This document shows, piece after piece, positions 48,965-60,045 of a DNA stretch of 64,000 nt (position 1 is the first letter of the stretch; the number at the start of each line of letters is the position of its first letter). Both the position numbers and the translations under genes were made by a program. The notes beneath the pieces are model-generated. The model had not been told where the DNA came from, did not search any database, and saw only the letters and a program-made list of their open reading frames with translations. Source of the stretch: Hybos culiciformis (lineage: Eukaryota; Arthropoda; Insecta; Diptera; Hybotidae); contig OZ023273.1 of assembly GCA_964007475.1 (NCBI GenBank), positions 143,875,308 through 143,939,307 of the forward strand, in the 5' to 3' direction.

Positions 48965-51900
48965 ATTTTAAACAAAGCTGGTTATTATTTAACATGAATA
49001 ATTTTCTATAATTATTATACTTGAAAAAAACAATATGATTTATTTTTTAAATTATTGAATTCCCCGAAAAAAAAATCAAAAATGAATTATTATTATTCGC
49101 CACGATCAGAAAAATGTGTGTACGTACATCTTTATATTTCTTGTATTTTAAATAATATCAAAAATGTTAATAACATAATTTCTTTGAAGGTTAAATTTTA
49201 AACTTTAAACAAAAATAATATTACTTTAATGAAATACAGCTTGTATGGTTAACAGTATTATAGTAAGTGATAAGAAATGATACATCAAAATCACTTCAAG
49301 TTGAAAGAAAATAAAAATTTTGCACAAATTTATGAAACAACTTCGTTAACATTTATTTTTTTACAAACTTTGATAAATAAATAATGTGAACGGTTTTTTA
49401 AGATAAACTAAAGAGGCTGGCCTTATTACATATTTATTACATATTTAATTTTTGAACATAGACTTCATTAAAATGCCTGGGCTACAACATTCATTGCGTT
49501 AATTTTATTATTAGTATGTATACTCCTACAACAAAATTCTAAATGTTTACACTATTTTATCATATTGATAATGTTTATTTCGCATATTATTATAATTAAA
49601 AATGAATCCTGAACAATTTGAAATTAATTATAGAAAATTATTCGTTTGGAAAATCTGAAAATATAAAAATTATTGCTAATTAAAATCTTTATTTTTAATC
49701 GCGATAACACGGTGATATTAAATTTATCTAATTGATTGCAAATACATTGCAAATATTTTGCATGTAATTGACCAAAAAATAGTTTTTGATGTTCCATCAT
49801 AATTTTTGTTTACAAATTAATATGATTTTATTAAAACTAGGCATTAATATACATACATTCATACATTAATATCTGTTTTCAAAATTAAAATGAAGAAAAT
49901 AATGTTTGAATTTAAAAAAAAATTTGAGTTAACGTGCATTTTGCTTACAATTAGAAGTACATATTTCAATATAATTATTATAATTTTCAAGATTTAAAAT
50001 AATATTATAAAATAATTTTAATTTTTATTAAATATATTTCCTCTCATAATACATGAGTAGAATGAGTAGATTACAGTAAGAATTGAAGTGTGAAAACTTT
50101 TGGACTTTTATACTTCTCATTGTCTAGGTTATGGAGGTTGTCTTTAATTTAAGTATGAAATTTTGATAAAAAAAAATCTGCAATTATTTTTTATAACTAC
50201 CATGTCAACGAACTGCCATGTCAGCGAACTACCGTATCATCGAACTACTGACGTAATCCAATACGGAGTAGTCCAGTTTGCACTTCACTTTCAAGAAATT
50301 TTTCAAAAATTATACATTTATGAAATAAATTTTAGTATTGTTTTCAGTTTCACAAAACAATATTTTTTTTTAATTCTATGTATTTTTAGGCCATAATGAA
50401 ACATAATTTCTGATTTATATTGTAAAAGTTTTTTTTTTTCTATTTATATTTATAGTTTTTATTATTAATTATTTAGTAATGAAAATTTGAATAGTGTACA
50501 TACGAAATCAAATCAGAACATTTTCAATTTTTTTCGAAAAAGTAAAAATAATTAATTAAAAAGAGAGATAAAATTAAACGTTGATTGAGATAAAATTCAT
50601 CATCATTAAACAAATAGTTCTGTAATATATAAAGGTCTATTGACCCTTTGGCAATTCAGATCCTTTCACAAATTATTTTTTATTCAGAAGAATATTTTAA
50701 CTACAAATTGTATTATTATTATTATTATTATATTAACTTCATTTACTAGTCTATACATCAACTCTTTTATAGAGTATTGCCTTAAATAGTGACTAGATTA
50801 AATTATGTTCATGTTATTGTAAGGAGCTATTATATAAAAAAAAAACGTTGCCGCTTGTTGTTAATATAAATTGACTTGAAATGATAAAGGAACAAATTCA
50901 TATATTATAAATCTTTAAAAAGATCATATTCGTTTAGACAATTGACTTAATCACAATTATTAATCTTAACGGTACCTGCATTGTTAAGGTATCAACAGTT
51001 TTAGCAATTGATCTTATTCAATCTGATTTGAAATGATATTTGATTATATTCTCACTTGCCAACATTTCCTTATTTTTTAACAATTAAAAACATTTATTGA
51101 ATTACATAAAAACGCGTTCATTGAATAACACAAAGTGGAACTTCATCCAAAAAAAAATCATATCTCATATTGATATATTTATGTAAAATTAGATCGTTAA
51201 GAAGCATAAGTGAAAATTCATTCTTGACTTTACTTTAATGGAATATTTTATCTAAAAAAATTCAGGAAAATCATAAACAATAAATTTAATAAACATAAAA
51301 AATTTGTTTAGTAATAATTATTTCTTTATAAAGATTTCTAATATTTTTTATAAAACACAGTGTAACACACTACATAATAATTAGTTATTTTTGATATGAA
51401 ACGTTATATGTATATATTTCTGATATGAACTAGTTTATTTTTTATTATATTTAAATAAATTTTGCCTTGATGTCATTTTATTTGAAAGCTCCTTTTTTTT
51501 TTAAATTGAAGCACAAATTATACTGGGTTGTGAATTTGTATTTACTTTTTTTTTTTATTTATTTGTCAAATTACTTTTTTTTTTCTAACATTATATATAT
51601 ATAAAAATTCATTTATCATTTTTATAAAATATTTCTATAAAATATAAATATCAACACATTGATTTGAACACTACATTACTACACATTTTCTTTTTTTTTT
51701 TTTTTAAATAATTTTAACCTAAACCTAATAATTTTATATAAACTCTGTATCTGATATAAAACACATTGTTTTGTATTGAGTATATAATGTTATATTTTTC
51801 TTTTTTAAAACATGAAATTTTTTTTATAAGTGGAAAAATAAAATAATTAAATTTTAAGGTACTATTTTCTTTCATTGATATCTTTAATTGAAAAAAAAAT

Positions 51901-52896
51901 TAAAAAGGGTAATAGAATACAGTTCGGTTTGAAATAACAGATAATTCAATTTTAGTTATTTATAAAATAATAGTGGATAATTATGTTAGGAAAACTTACA
52001 TTCTAGCATCATTACAAACTAAAAACAAATTTTCTTTTTCAAATATCACATAAGCAAGTTTATTATGTTCGTAGTGTTTCCACATTGAAAAAATATGTTT
52101 TTGATAATAACTATCTCTTTTGTCCTATTACAAGATTTTTCAAATTCAAGAGATTATGGAGATTTTTTTTTTATAATATTATTTAAAAATAATAATATTA
52201 TATTTTTTTTATAATATTTTTAATAATAATGATTATTTTAACACCAATCGCACATATTTAATATTGCAAGCATTTTTAGATATACATACATTAAGTATAT
52301 TGTGTATACATAAATTCGAAAAAATTGACTAAATTTCAATTTTTAATTTTTATTGTCATTAGATTATTGTCAACTTTTTTATTTTAATTTTTTATTTTAA
52401 TTTTTTTTTTTGTTTATAATGGAACATGTATCATGATCCCGAAAACATAATAATAAAGTTTATTATAATTTATTATATAAAATTATAATAAATAGTTTAA
52501 TAATAAATATTTAAAGCTTTCATTCATAAAAATTTCTAATATAGTGTATCAAAGAAATATACATATATAATAGATAAGGTCTATAAAGTTTTCCTATTTT
52601 GGAATTTCTTCGATATATTTTAATTTATTTGATCTTTCTGTTTGTTTTTATTTTTTGTTTAATAAGTTTATAAATATTGTAAATAATAAATATATTTTGG
52701 AATAATTTTTTTTTTTTTTGAGATTAAATGTTTTTATACCTATTACATATTTTTTATGTATAATTTTTTGTATAATATAATATTATTGTCACAATTTTAT
52801 TCTTTTTATTTTAGTTTATATTTAAATTATATTTATTTGTAAAATTTTCTATATATGGTTTTTATTTAATAATATTTATTTATTGTCACAATTTTC
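48965..52896. other. Intergenic DNA downstream of corin
   Basis: No gene is supported. A (TTA)n microsatellite is at about 50711-50731. AT content is very high towards 52.9 kb, where the corin 3' untranslated region lies. Confidence 0.5.
52875..52880 (-). promoter_or_regulatory. Polyadenylation signal candidate of corin
   Basis: AATAAA on the minus strand about 20 bases after the stop codon, with another at 52861-52866. This is close to the stop, and further signals downstream are equally possible in such AT-rich DNA. Confidence 0.35.
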
Positions 52897-55800
52897 TTAT
52901 AATTTATGATTATTTTTTTTATTGTCTCTTTTATTATTATATTTACTAATTTCATTTTTAATCCAAGGGATATATTTAAAAACATTGGCATAAACACCTG
53001 GTAAACGAGGATGTGCACACATTATTCCCCATGAAACAATCCCACCAACAAACCATTTATCTCTTTTTCCAGGATATGGGCATAAAAGAGGACCACCGCT
53101 ATCACCTTGACAAGCATCTTTACCACCATCAGCATAACCAGCGCATATCATACCTAGAAAATAATAAAAATTATGAATATTTCATAATGAAAATTGTTAA
53201 ATATAAATATAATCGTATCTACTTTAATGAAAAATGTACCTTCAGTAACATTCAACGATTCCAGCCATTCATTACAAATCTCTCTTTTGATAACAGGAAC
53301 TTTAACTTCATTAACAGATAATTCATAAGAAGCAGTATTAGCATTAGACACCGAGTTTCGATTAACTTATAAAATAATTAATATATTTTTAAAATTTGTA
53401 ATTTTGAAACCAAAGTACTTTTATTAACTTACGATTTTTATCTTCACGTTTCCCCCAACCAATAACAGTACAGTAAGTACCGGCCTTTAATTCTTGATTA
53501 GATGGTGGTAAACAAACTGGCCGTAAGTAATCATGAAAAGCTACTCTCTTAGAAAGCTGTCAAATAAAAAGAGCATAAACATTATAATTGTCAATTATTA
53601 TCTTAATTTAGTTAGAACAGAAACTATTGTAAAAGATTCTGTTAAATTTGAATTCAGAAGCACAAAATTATTGATAACATAAGGACTCAATAGCATTCTA
53701 ACGAACGCATTTAACAACACTGTAACAATAAAAATACCTGGAATAACGCAATATCGTTGTCATGAGCTATTTCCGTGTTGTATTGTGGATGTGGAATCAC
53801 TGTTATGACTTTTACTTTTTGACCATAATATGCATGTGAATTGCGTCTTGTTATTCCTAATTGTATTGTCCAATCATTAATATCACGCAAAGTGTGACTA
53901 AAAAAAAATAAAAATCATGAACTTTAATGAATTTATTCGTTACAATATTTCTTACTTTCCAATACAATGCGAGGCTGTTAGAACCCACTGGTCTGATATT
54001 AAAACCCCAGCGCAGTAAAAAATTTCTTCTGGACCTCCCAAAATAGCTGCTAAAAATGGCCAATCACCAGGCTTTGAAACACTTCCACCTACAATTCTCT
54101 TGGATAATCTTCTTTTTTTGTTCGGAATTTTTCCACATTCTAAAATTATATATTTTTTTTTATTTTTATATTTCCAAAAAATTTAGATGGATTGGCATTG
54201 AATTAATTTTTCTTTTAATTATTTTCATTGCACCTACCATAATTGCTGCAAGTTAATTCAATAATGGGATAATTTGTTTTATTAGATGAACAATTTATAA
54301 ATTCTTCCATCATGTTATATGATTTTCTCAAGAAGTTCGGATTTTTTCGGCGATGTACTGTGGTAACATTATTTAAATTACTTGAAAGTTGATGATGATT
54401 TACCGAATCATATCCAAGCATTGAGCAAATTGCCGGTGGTGAGAACGTGTTATCCCAATTTGTCATGCAAGCTGGTGTCCAATCCTTAGAAGTTCCATTT
54501 ATTCTATAAATTTCTAGGATTCCTTTACCGACATCACCATTTCGTTCACTCAATCGAACTAGAAAGCATATTTTTATTACAGAGCATATAAAATGTAAGT
54601 AATCAAAGTTAAAATGTAACACACAGTCTTTACAGCAATTTTATTTCAAATAAAACTTACCACAACTTCTTTCATCCTGTCCATATGGGCAATCAAATTT
54701 ACCATCACACATATGTTTCTGACTCATACACCGACCCTCGCCACAATAAATGGAATTCTTGTCACAACTGTCACAGTTAGATTCATCAGTTTGATCATAG
54801 CAATCGACGTGGCCATCACAACGCCAATCGTTTGGAATACAGCGAGTTGAATCACATAAAAATCCACTGCACGCTAAAATTTTTTGACTTTAGAAGATAA
54901 TAATTTTATATAATAATTTAGCTAGTCTTACAAGGATTAATATTTTCACGCATAATATCCTTGACTTCTTGATATCCAACACATTCATCAGGATTTTTAT
55001 GATCCAAAAATAAATTACAATCAAGATAATCTGGTAATTGCAATCCAAATACATCAAAAAAGAAACCACAGCGTCTCATTGTTTCGATACACAAAGATTT
55101 ACATGGCGGAACAGTTGTACCAGTTGGGCCACATTTTGGTACAAATAAAGTACATAAAAATAGTGACACTAGTTCATAGCATCGTACATCAACCAAGGCA
55201 TCATATGCCTCTAAATCCTAAAGCAATTAAAAATAAACCATTCAATAAATACAATTACAGTCATGCAAGTATTAAGATTAAACAATTTCAGCCTCACACT
55301 TTCAAGCATGTATTTATCTAATAGAAATATTTAACTACAAGCTTGTAGCGTAGCATTAAGTTAGAATACAAACATACAATTTATTGCTACTTCGTAATGG
55401 TATTTCTGTTGGTAAAAGGTTTAAATTTAAAATCCGGACGGAAAGTGAAACGTTGTTCTTGTATTTACTGCTAATATACTTAATAAATTGTTTTAAAAAA
55501 CATACCACTTGTGTTTCAAGCTGTCCAAAGTGTCCTATGTAATTTGGAAAAACTGTGTAATTATACGGAACATGTGGCGTTTGACAAAACTTTACGATTA
55601 TGGGCAAACAAATACCGGGTGCTGGATTTTTTGCAACTAAGTTAAAAAATTAAACATTTATTTAGGTGTAACAATACACTACAAAATTATTAAAAACATC
55701 TTACCTGGATTTGGTTCAGTGGGCTCTTGAATTCTTATAGGGGTTATAATAGTTTTATTGATGAATTTTATTGTTGGATAAGCATTGAAATAGGCAACTA

Positions 55801-58800
55801 AACCTCCTGTTAAATGATAAAAGTTTTTACTGCTGCAAAAATGCATAACAGAATAAAAAGTGCTTACCAGCGATCGCTAACAAGGCTAATGCATTTATTA
55901 AAAGTTGAATAAGGCGAAATTTCAAGCGGTTGCTTACTATGGGCGTCGAAACTGAACTCTTCCGTCTATTTAAAATCTGGGCAATAGAAGAAAAAAATTA
56001 AAGTGAAAGCTTTTAATATGTTATATTGTAATGAGTATAACTTTTTCGTTAACCGAACTAACCCTGTGCTGGAGAGACATATTAGAAGTACCATTTTCAA
56101 ATCTAACAACAGTTTGTAAACTAGCTGGCGTAGAAGTATTTTTGATTGTTGGGGAAGATGAATCTGTCAATTGATCCTGATACTCTTGAATTATATCATT
56201 TGAAATTTTCAGAGTTTGTTTTCCTAAAAATTTAAAAATTTTACATAATAAAATTTTACATAATAAAATTTTTGATATATTGAAATTTTTTCAAATACCG
56301 TTAATACTTTTTTTCATTGAGGGCAACAGTGGAGCCTCAGTATTATAACCTGGGCTAGACGTAGACATTAAGCTGTCACTTGAAATTGTTGAATCCTGAC
56401 GTATAGTTACTCGATTTGGTAATGGTGGTGGATTAGTTCGTTTTTCTCGGGAAGGAAAGCTTTCTCCGGTATTTTCAGTTGTCTTTGATGCTGTGGCGGA
56501 TTTGTTTATTCTAGCAGGATGTTGGATCAAAGGTGTTTCCATACCATTTTTTGTATTATAACCTGGTGATGAGGTCATAGAATAACTATCACTTGACAGA
56601 CTTGAATCTTGACGTTGTTGTAATTTATTTGTATATTGAAGAGGTGGAGGACAATTTTTTCCAAATTTTTCACGCAATTTCTGTGATGTTGTTTGCTTCA
56701 AGGATATATTTGGTAGCTTTCTGCCGGTTGTTATACTATTTAAACCTTGAAAATCAACTGATTCTATTGATAATTGAGATCTTGATGGAGGAACTGGAGG
56801 TTGTCGTACGTATTTATTGTTGGAATCTTCTTCATTCATACCAGGATTTTTTAACTTATGTTTCCTAATGCTTGTATTTCGCAATGGTACAACAGGTAAA
56901 TTTCTAGAATTTCGCTTTTGCTCACTGGAATAATTACAATAAGTGCTATAGTTTTGATCTGATTGCTTGCCAAAATCAATATTAAATGATTCTTTCGAAA
57001 GTGGTGAATCAATAGTTTTCTCTGTTAAACAACTTTCTAATGATGATTCAGTGTCAACAGAAGAGAATCGACTACGATAACCAGTGTCATTGGTGCCTTG
57101 AGATTTATTTGAATCGCTTGAGGATCGATTTGATTGTAAATGTTTTGATGAAATTATGTTTGAACCGTTTATTTGTTGAGCTGTGAAAACATCATTTTCA
57201 TTCATAGATGAACTGAACATTGAATTACTCCCTTTTGGCGATATGCTGTTCAAATTATTTTTCTGATAATGATAGTATAACGAAGGCATATCTTCTTCGA
57301 ATACTGAATTCTCCAAACTGTTGCGATCATCATCTGAAATCTGATCATCGCATTTAATATTTTGCACAATATGTCGATAATAATTTTTAAATTTTTCTTC
57401 TTGCACGTAGTGTTTAAGCAATTCATCTTTGCTCATTGGTGTCAAATACTCGATCCTTTTGCTATTATGAAATTCACTATTATGAGATGATTTATTTTTA
57501 CTACTTCTTTGTTGATTTTTCTGGTATTCTTCGTTTAAATTAATGGTTTGCTTATGATTATGATTTTGATCATTGTCTGAAAATAAATTTTTTATCTTAA
57601 TAATTAACAAAATAAACAAGATAAAAAATAATATAAACATTCATGTTTAGGAATAATTATACTTAAATTTTTTAATACAAGAAAAGCAAAATTCAGGTTA
57701 ATTTTTCCTCCAAATTCTTAGTATACCAAATCATTTCAATTTGTGAATTTTTAAAATTTATCTTACCATTTGAACTATTTTTGAAAATTCTTTTTGGAAT
57801 AGGTGGTGGCAATGAGTCTTCCATCATCCTTGAAACTGATTTTGCAGCTTTCTCTGTGATTTTCATCTCTTTATTATTGGAAGAACTGTCCTGATGATTC
57901 ATCATGCTTCTCTGAAAATTTATTAAATTATTAGAAAGAATCGTAAAATCAATTAAACATGGGAGTAAAATGATTTTAAAAGAATATAAGTTTGAAGAAA
58001 AAAAAAGAATTTGTAGTGTGATAAGACCTAAGACTAACATGATTAGAAGCATTAAATTTAGAGTGTATACAATTTTTATATATTGTTTATATACTGCTCC
58101 CAGTTCTGTGTATATTATTTTTACCACAAAATTAGAAATGCAAAAAATTTTAAAGAATTGTTAGTTTTTTTAGTTAATTTTTTTAAACAAAATATCTCAT
58201 AAACGGTATATCATCATGCGGTTAGTTTTTTTTGAAAGCATATAATCCTGAATGTTTTGATTGTATTTAATGATGATGTATTGATTGGCATTTTCAAATT
58301 TTAGAATACGAGTAGTGTAAATTCCAATGAAATTTATTTTTAAACAAAAGTTTATTTCAATATACGTGTCAATAGCAGCGGCCTTACGATTGTAAAAAAT
58401 AACTCTCAAATCGTAAAAAACAACCTTTATAAATTTAAGTGGTTTTTATTAAATCAGTTACTATTAAATTACTTGATAGGTTGCGTTAGATCCAATTGAA
58501 TTATTATCATTGGTTGACTGTTTCTGTTGTTGTTATATATGATGTTTTTTATCTTCCATCGACTGGCAACAGTGTGAAGAATGCCGTCGTATTTGATTTA
58601 AATTAGATGTTGGTAATAAGGTCGATGAACTACATTGTTCCTGCTGTTTGTCATATAAATCAAGTAAAGAATCATTTGGCAGGGCTAATGATCCCGATCG
58701 TAAATATCTAAAAATAAAAATTTTATTTGTATCGATGTTGATGATTAAAGCTAGCATCACGATAGTTTGAATTTTCAACTTCGAATTCTTTAAGATTTAG

Positions 58801-58934
58801 CCCTATTTTGATTTTTGAAAATTTATATTATTACTAGTGATTTTATATTAAGTATCGTCTCACCTTTTTCCATTTTGAGAAAAATTTTCATTTAAATAAT
58901 TATTTAATTGATTATTTGAGTTGACTGATACCAT
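52897..58934 (-). CDS. Corin: Corin-like type II transmembrane serine protease (with in-frame TAA at codon 82)
   Basis: Sixteen exons close in phase to 1300 codons: 58864-58934, 58473-58707, 57767-57911, 56299-57576, 56063-56223, 55868-55976, 55705-55806, 55506-55636, 54932-55217, 54661-54873, 54238-54558, 53956-54139, 53738-53897, 53433-53556, 53240-53365, 52897-53153. Domains: cytoplasmic tail 1-about 650, transmembrane about 652-673 ([16 protein letters not shown]), frizzled about 710-825, two LDLa about 840-910, SRCR about 911-1017, trypsin domain 1033-about 1290. The activation site is SKR/IVGG (Arg1032). The triad is His1075 (TASHC), Asp1127 (NDIALFQ), Ser1234 (GDSGGP); Asp1228 predicts cleavage after Lys/Arg. 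Order Fz-LDLa-LDLa-SRCR-protease matches Drosophila Corin; mammalian corin has more modules and a far shorter tail. Codon 82 is TAA (58533-58535); a shorter product could start at the Met pair in exon 3 (MMNHQD). Confidence 0.92.
56339..56614 (-). repeat. Internal protein repeat in the corin cytoplasmic tail
   Basis: Residues 472-492 ([10 protein letters not shown]...TSSPGYNT) and 543-563 ([10 protein letters not shown]...TSSPGYNT) are duplicated 71 residues apart, each preceded by a PPPL motif and followed by an acidic-x-PL segment. Neither belongs to a domain I recognise; they look like phosphorylation- or SH3-type docking motifs. Confidence 0.85.
58533..58535 (-). other. In-frame TAA within corin exon 2
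   Basis: The exon reads ...KKHHI, TAA, then [11 protein letters not shown]... to a GTAATT donor, and the phase on both sides agrees. The base after the stop is C (TAA CAA), a comparatively permissive read-through context, though TAA is the least leaky stop. It could also be an assembly or sequencing error or a null allele. Confidence 0.9.
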
Positions 58935-58962
58935 AGTTACTGTCCGAATATTTCAAAAAAAT
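58935..58962 (-). other. 5' untranslated part of the first coding exon of corin
   Basis: On the minus strand TTAATTTTTCAG forms a plausible acceptor with exon start at 58962, so at least one upstream non-coding exon is expected beyond. Its position was not found. Confidence 0.5.
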
Positions 58963-59555
58963 CTGAAAAATTAAAAAATATGTTAAATATTTATATGAAA
59001 AAGTAACACTTGACAGAGATTAGTTTGAATCGGTTTTGATTTTTCTAATAATACTATTTAAATTTAAATACTACTGCAAAAGAAGGTTGTATCACGATTG
59101 CCTTAGTTACAAAATATTTTTTACAAAAACTTTTATTTTATATTAAAAATAAAATTTAATAAATATTAAAAACTTCTTCTTAGTTTTTGATTTTTTTTTT
59201 AAATTTTTGTCAAAGTTTCCTAAACAGCGGAATTGATATCGTCTATCCTAAACTATATTATTTTTCACCGGCAATTTCGCTTGTTGTATTATTTGTCCTG
59301 AATCCTGAGGACTCAAATATATTTTTCGGTTGTTTATTAAATTCAAAAATATAATGAACATGTTGTAATAAGTAACCATTATTATTATATTTTGTTCGAT
59401 TAAAATTATACTATTACAGAATGAGCATTATGTCATTTTTTACATAGAAATTAAATGGAACTTGTGGCATTTTTTAAATGGGATGGATATATATTTAACA
59501 TTATAGTTTATCTCGTACATCGTTGTAAATTTTCAAATTTGAAAACTTATACATA
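58963..59555. other. Corin upstream intron or intergenic DNA
   Basis: AT-rich; nothing bounded was recognised. Confidence 0.4.
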
Positions 59556-59563
59556 GATAAGGG

Positions 59564-60037
59564 CAGTGCTGAGCTGAAGGGGGCTCGCACGGGCTCGCAA
59601 GAGCCCCCTGATAAATTTAAAAAAAATTTGCGAGCCCTCGGATAAACTTTAAAAAATACGCGAGCCCTTTGATAATTTTAAAAGATATTTGTTTTAACCC
59701 AATATTAAAATTTTTGGATGTAACAATTTGCGAAAAAGTATCGAAAATATCGATTTAAAATATTAGTACATTATTTGATACAATAAAAAAATCGTAAAGT
59801 TAATATAGAAATGTTTGACTTTGTATACTACTGAATAAAAGTCCCGCCTTTTATATTTTTAAATTTAAACGATCGCCTAAATTTTAATGTAATATTTTAA
59901 TATTTTATACATATATGTATATATACTAAACTATTCAAAATATTAAATGCAGGTAAAAAAAAAATAATAATTTTTTTTGTGAATCTATGAAATCTTGAAT
60001 GCGAGCCCTCTGATAATAATTCCACAGCTCAGCACTG
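59564..60037. mobile_element. hAT-type MITE with GCGAGCCCT repeats
   Basis: Perfect 13-bp inverted ends CAGTGCTGAGCTG; 8-bp TSD GATAAGGG at 59556-59563 and 60038-60045. The left half holds three roughly 32-bp tandem units of the form GCGAGCCCTCNGATAAANTTT, and the right end has one more. Length 474 bp, non-coding. The perfect ends suggest a fairly recent insertion. Confidence 0.94.
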
Positions 60038-60045
60038 GATAAGGG

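Noticed and set aside
48672..48995. ORFs spanning the N run
   Set aside because: They consist mostly of unknown residues translated from the assembly gap.
52897..55636. Separate trypsin and frizzled genes
   Set aside because: Phases and domain order join them into a single corin-type protein, so they are not separate genes.
57577..57640. ORF start with [12 protein letters not shown] as a signal anchor for corin
   Set aside because: It lies upstream of a good acceptor (TTTATTTTCAG) and the phase from the previous exon matches exactly, so this is intron read-through; the real transmembrane segment is encoded at 55868-55976 and 55705-55806.
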